Origin: Sulfolobus acidocaldarius SUSAZ
GTDB taxonomy: Archaea; Thermoproteota; Thermoprotei_A; Sulfolobales; Sulfolobaceae
Assembly (NCBI GenBank): GCA_000508305.1
Contig: CP006977.1
Span: 1,997,921 to 2,061,920 of the forward strand
DNA length: 64,000 nucleotides
Reading direction: 5' to 3'
Part shown: positions 62,001 through 64,000 of the stretch, piece by piece
How the letters are laid out: each line of letters begins with the position of its first letter
How positions within the stretch are numbered: position 1 is the first letter of the stretch
Program-made: the position numbers and the translations under genes
The notes under the pieces: generated by a model
The model's input: the letters and a program-made list of their open reading frames with translations, nothing else
What the model was told of the DNA's origin: nothing
Databases searched by the model: none

Positions 62001-62304
62001 ATGCTTGAAAAGATATGACATTGAGAGTTACGTTGGGCTGTATCCCGTTGTCCTTAAGTAGATTTACTAACTGCGAGATCTCGTTAGACGGTATAAATAG
62101 TGAATATAACTCATCTTCGTTCAGGATTTTATGTTGCTGTATATAAATTTGTAATAACCCAAGGTTTTTAGGCGGGACCACTATACTGACACTAACATAA
62201 CTCGGTAAAGCGTTAGTTGTTTGACTATAGGTAGCAGGGTAACCTAAGTATAAGCCCAAACCTGACGATAAGATAATCAACAAAACTAGGAAATAGGATA
62301 TCAT
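59077..62304 (-). CDS. Sedolisin (serine-carboxyl peptidase S53), membrane anchored
   Basis: 1075 residues. Signal peptide about 1-27. A pro-kumamolisin propeptide (about 40-160) is followed by the S53 catalytic domain. Catalytic triad residues are visible: Glu245 and Asp249 in 'GWALEASLDVEY', Asp333 in the oxyanion motif 'SSGDAG', and Ser438 in 'GGTSVASP'. Beyond about residue 510 lie about 540 residues of Ig-like and beta-helix-like, sequon-rich modules, then a C-terminal transmembrane helix and basic tail (NKKI). It is an acid-stable endopeptidase displayed outside the cell. The propeptide implies self-activation at low pH. Confidence 0.9.
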   Translation of the reverse strand: MISYFLVLLIILSSGLGLYLGYPATYSQTTNALPSYVSVSIVVPPKNLGLLQIYIQQHKILNEDELYSLFIPSNEISQLVNLLKDNGIQPNVTLNVISFQASPYLVEKLFKGQYIITRFLGKTVYYFIAGSSIASGLVISSNITNALVEKPMNMINLTQEQLQGYSISTPNDIRTAYNISYLLDNGITGKGVNIGVLVFDGNPYIQQELSTFDQLYNITSPPFLDIVPIGPFNPNDGIQSGWALEASLDVEYVHSIAPGAGIVLYVANSNLPLPEILANIVQDNQVAVLSQSFGIPEIYFLMGELPLSYLQSIMYEYWLGEALGITFVASSGDAGATGYNFYLSPMGSQLVPASIPYVLAVGGTSLFASYNQTYQIAWSGQSILGSSTGGYSSLFPSPYYQSLSGFRKVPDVAALADPYTGVKVVYVNNETVIVGGTSVASPIVSGIIALTVQVKGRLGFINPLIYNISNTPALGKISFGYNGGYTANSSNNLVTGLGYINAGYFIKLISIPKSSLALGLQNFTAVPGEKVKVVAQLTGVSGQQMPLDIYANVFNGTNIVSSITLSYNGSYYVGYFNYTRSGIYEIVANYNGLYGFSYIIYGYQAIFLFPLVAVYPIPGNIPVIALITYPNGTPISSAKGFSLQVYNENQLTGHLAKAFTINLVNQKIVNTSQLGIKVNTTENLLEGYLNFSSFNNFGGVWVLAVNNAIGLDEFVLGFYVIPILLPNTLAEPISTYVGGSLTLYIYELGLGYPNITVNFIKNGLTYYSTNVNAVPISSSSYYISKIQVPLNLSSGYYTVEAIAKYSNGSYSSFGVGYTQIYITSNRLSVLSYVNNVAFENETIQVKALIQNSINDSKVTLGSFSAILTPSYSIGNPSSGIYYIVPLHFNGSYWIGDFTIPSQSSGLPYSLISGLWYVYIVGISDDGSVVPVNTSVNYSTLEAFPSSSGLELTVMPYVYVKFFNGTNAVGLYIENAFFKNEHVVLMNSVVKNLTAINSSIVLINTEVYNLSLLNSKVFTYTNVSTYQGQNLVTFTSAPLNNGSQTGISALTIEAIASIISLIPLIVLLVLERNKKI

Positions 62305-62439
62305 TGATGTGTTGTAAAAACGTGGTTATATAAACTTTATCGAGTTTTCTTAATACATACTTTGAAACTGAAAAATAAGGGATTAGTCATGATAAACTAC
62401 ATCTAAAAGATTAAAAGGATATGCGTTGAACTATTGGTC

Positions 62440-63669
62440 ATGTTGTACAAAGAACCTCAAGATGGGGAGCCAATAAAGTTTGAAAAGGGAAAATGGGTAG
62501 TATCAAATAAACCAATAATTCTATATATAGAGGGAGATGGAATAGGACCTGAAATTACTAATTCAGCTATCAGAGTAGTGAATAAGGCTGTAGAGAAAGC
62601 TTATAAAAGTTCTAGAGAGATCAAATGGTTAGAAGTGTATGCAGGAGAGAAAGCAAACAAGATCACAGGAGATAGGTTCCCGAAAGAGACGCAGGACATG
62701 TTATTAAAGTATAGGGTTGTATTAAAGGGACCTTTGGAAACTCCCATAGGAAAAGGATGGAAGTCCATAAATGTCGCAATAAGATTAATGCTTGACCTCT
62801 ACGCAAACATAAGACCAGTTAAGTACATTGAAGGGCTAGAAAGCCCACTTAAACATCCAGAAAAGGTAGATATGATTATATTTAGAGAAAACACAGACGA
62901 CCTATACAGGGGCATAGAATTTCCCTATGATAGTGAAGAGGCAAAGAAAATAAGAAAATTCCTTAGAGAGGAATTAAAGGTAGATATTGAAGATGATACA
63001 GGAATAGGACTAAAGGTTATGAGTAAGTTCAAAACCCAGAGAATTACCAGACTGGCATTAAACTACGCTCTTCAGAACTCTAGAAAGAAAGTCACTGTAA
63101 TGCATAAAGGAAATGTAATGAAATACACTGAAGGATCCTTTAGGGAATGGGCATATGAAGTAGCACTAAATGAATATAGAGATAAGATAGCGACTGAGGA
63201 GGAAATTAACCGGGGAGTTAATTCAGAAGGAAAGGTTATACTTAATGATAGGATAGCGGATAACATGCTTCAACAAATAATCATTAGACCTGATGAATAC
63301 GATATAATACTTGCCCCTAACGTAAATGGTGATTATATATCAGATGCTGCTGGAGCATTAATTGGAAATATAGGAATGCTAGGAGGTGCCAACATTGGAG
63401 ATACTGGAGGAATGTTTGAAGCTATACATGGTACAGCACCAAAATATGCAGGCAAAAATGTAGCAAATCCTACAGGAATAATAAAATCATGTGAACTAAT
63501 GTTATACTTTATGGGATGGAGCGAAGCAGCTAGACTAATAGAGAAAGCTATTAATGAATCCATTAAACAAAAGAAAGTCACCCAGGACATAGCGAGATAC
63601 CTAGGTATCACACCTCTAGGAACAAAGGAATATACTGACACACTTGTGCAAATAATGGATTCCTTCTAA
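62440..63669 (+). CDS. icd: Isocitrate dehydrogenase (NADP type)
   Basis: About 409 residues from the ATG at 62440; a TTG at 62434 adds two residues. The ATG is about 27 bp after an A/T-rich TATA-like run, fitting a leaderless mRNA. Family marks: 'IEGDGIGPEIT', 'KGPLETPIGKGWKSINVAIRLMLDLYANIRPVKYI', 'FRENTDDLYRGIEF', 'VMHKGNVMKYTEG', 'NVNGDYISDAAGALIG', 'GLGGANIGD-like' and 'EAIHGTAPKYAGKNVANPTGII'. It decarboxylates isocitrate to 2-oxoglutarate in the citric acid cycle, the substrate used by the glutamate synthase encoded at 6-10 kb. Confidence 0.94.
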   Translation: MLYKEPQDGEPIKFEKGKWVVSNKPIILYIEGDGIGPEITNSAIRVVNKAVEKAYKSSREIKWLEVYAGEKANKITGDRFPKETQDMLLKYRVVLKGPLETPIGKGWKSINVAIRLMLDLYANIRPVKYIEGLESPLKHPEKVDMIIFRENTDDLYRGIEFPYDSEEAKKIRKFLREELKVDIEDDTGIGLKVMSKFKTQRITRLALNYALQNSRKKVTVMHKGNVMKYTEGSFREWAYEVALNEYRDKIATEEEINRGVNSEGKVILNDRIADNMLQQIIIRPDEYDIILAPNVNGDYISDAAGALIGNIGMLGGANIGDTGGMFEAIHGTAPKYAGKNVANPTGIIKSCELMLYFMGWSEAARLIEKAINESIKQKKVTQDIARYLGITPLGTKEYTDTLVQIMDSF

Positions 63670-64000
63670 TTAGAGTATATTTCTTTTGTTTCGTCTTATT
63701 TTTTTCCCTAACCTTAAAATACACACAGTATATTTCAATTGATTTCAATGAAACACGAAATCTACAACCGCTTTTCCCTCTTCACCTATATACAAAACCT
63801 ATATCTGCCAATTTACTTGAAGTTCAATGGAAACGGGTGAAATTTACACTGTGTGTCTCTAATAATTATACAATACGATAAGTTGGTATTATATACTCGA
63901 TTTTTCACATACAAAAAATATGGTATAATATGAAATTATTACATTTATGAGAAAATAGGGAACTTTATCGCTAGAAACAAAAGAAATATACTGCAAAACC
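63670..64000. other. Terminal intergenic region, no supported gene
   Basis: After the icd stop there is a T-rich stretch (TTTCTTTTG...TTATTTTTTTCCC, 63680-63710), a probable terminator. The rest is A/T rich with no ORF above about 40 codons and no RNA pattern that I could identify. Confidence 0.4.

Noticed and set aside
63721..63858. Distant inverted match ACACACAGT / ACTGTGTG after icd
   Set aside because: Short and about 120 bp apart in A/T-rich DNA; no element boundaries or ORF support a mobile element.

Overview
The window looks like chromosomal DNA of a thermoacidophilic crenarchaeon of the genus Sulfolobus, very close to but apparently not identical with S. acidocaldarius. The reasons are an A+T-rich sequence with leaderless-type TATA promoters, and intron-split tRNA-Asn. 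A cytochrome-free archaeal complex I operon, SlaA/SlaB S-layer proteins, an Aap-type adhesive pilus locus, thermopsin and sedolisin acid proteases, split ThrRS editing protein and a malonyl-CoA reductase-like enzyme point the same way. The species statement rests on recalled S. acidocaldarius AapB and SlaA sequences, not on a search.

Layout. 1-5.4 kb: Aap pilus locus (Fe-S oxidoreductase aapX cut by the window edge, ATPase aapE, membrane platform aapF, divergent pilin aapB). 6-10.1 kb: two-gene glutamate synthase. 10.2-11.8 kb: overlapping CbiG-like and BtuF-like corrinoid genes. 11.9-16.4 kb: membrane protein, citramalate synthase, UbiA prenyltransferase, double-domain gamma-glutamylcyclotransferase-like protein and an NfeD-like protein. 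16.5-18.6 kb: thermopsin and stomatin/SPFH protein. 18.6-19.75 kb: an accessory patch with a C/D box sRNA, a broken ATPase gene bracketed and interrupted by hairpin repeats, a CRISPR-like repeat pair and tRNA-Asn. 19.9-31.3 kb: thiI, inositol-1-phosphate synthase and the complex I operon nuoA-C-D-H-I-J-K-(M+L fused)-N, with no nuoB. 31.6-36.7 kb: thyX, small zinc protein, thioredoxin/barrel protein, DUF364 protein, three head-to-tail C/D box sRNAs, PadR regulator, ThiN protein. 36.9-44.9 kb: S-layer genes slaB and slaA and a divergent Thr/Ser-stalked surface protein. 45-50 kb: PaREP1 protein, tRNA-Ala, XRE regulator, tRNA-Pro, NAC, beta-CASP RNase, ThrRS editing protein. 50-64 kb: glmS, mevalonate kinase, sugar nucleotidyltransferase, malonyl-CoA reductase-like enzyme, methyltransferase, ornithine cyclodeaminase family protein, cobalamin adenosyltransferase, sedolisin and isocitrate dehydrogenase.

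Most of the window is core metabolism and cell surface. The most unusual items are non-coding. First, a regular array of three C/D box sRNAs at 35381-35526, in which the D box of one unit runs directly into the C box of the next. Second, two further solitary C/D sRNAs, one starting at a stop codon. Third, six dispersed copies of a roughly 45-bp TTAC-flanked hairpin that resembles an IS200/IS605 (TnpB-type) right end, with no transposase gene anywhere in the window. I saw no convincing new multi-gene defence or mobile system.
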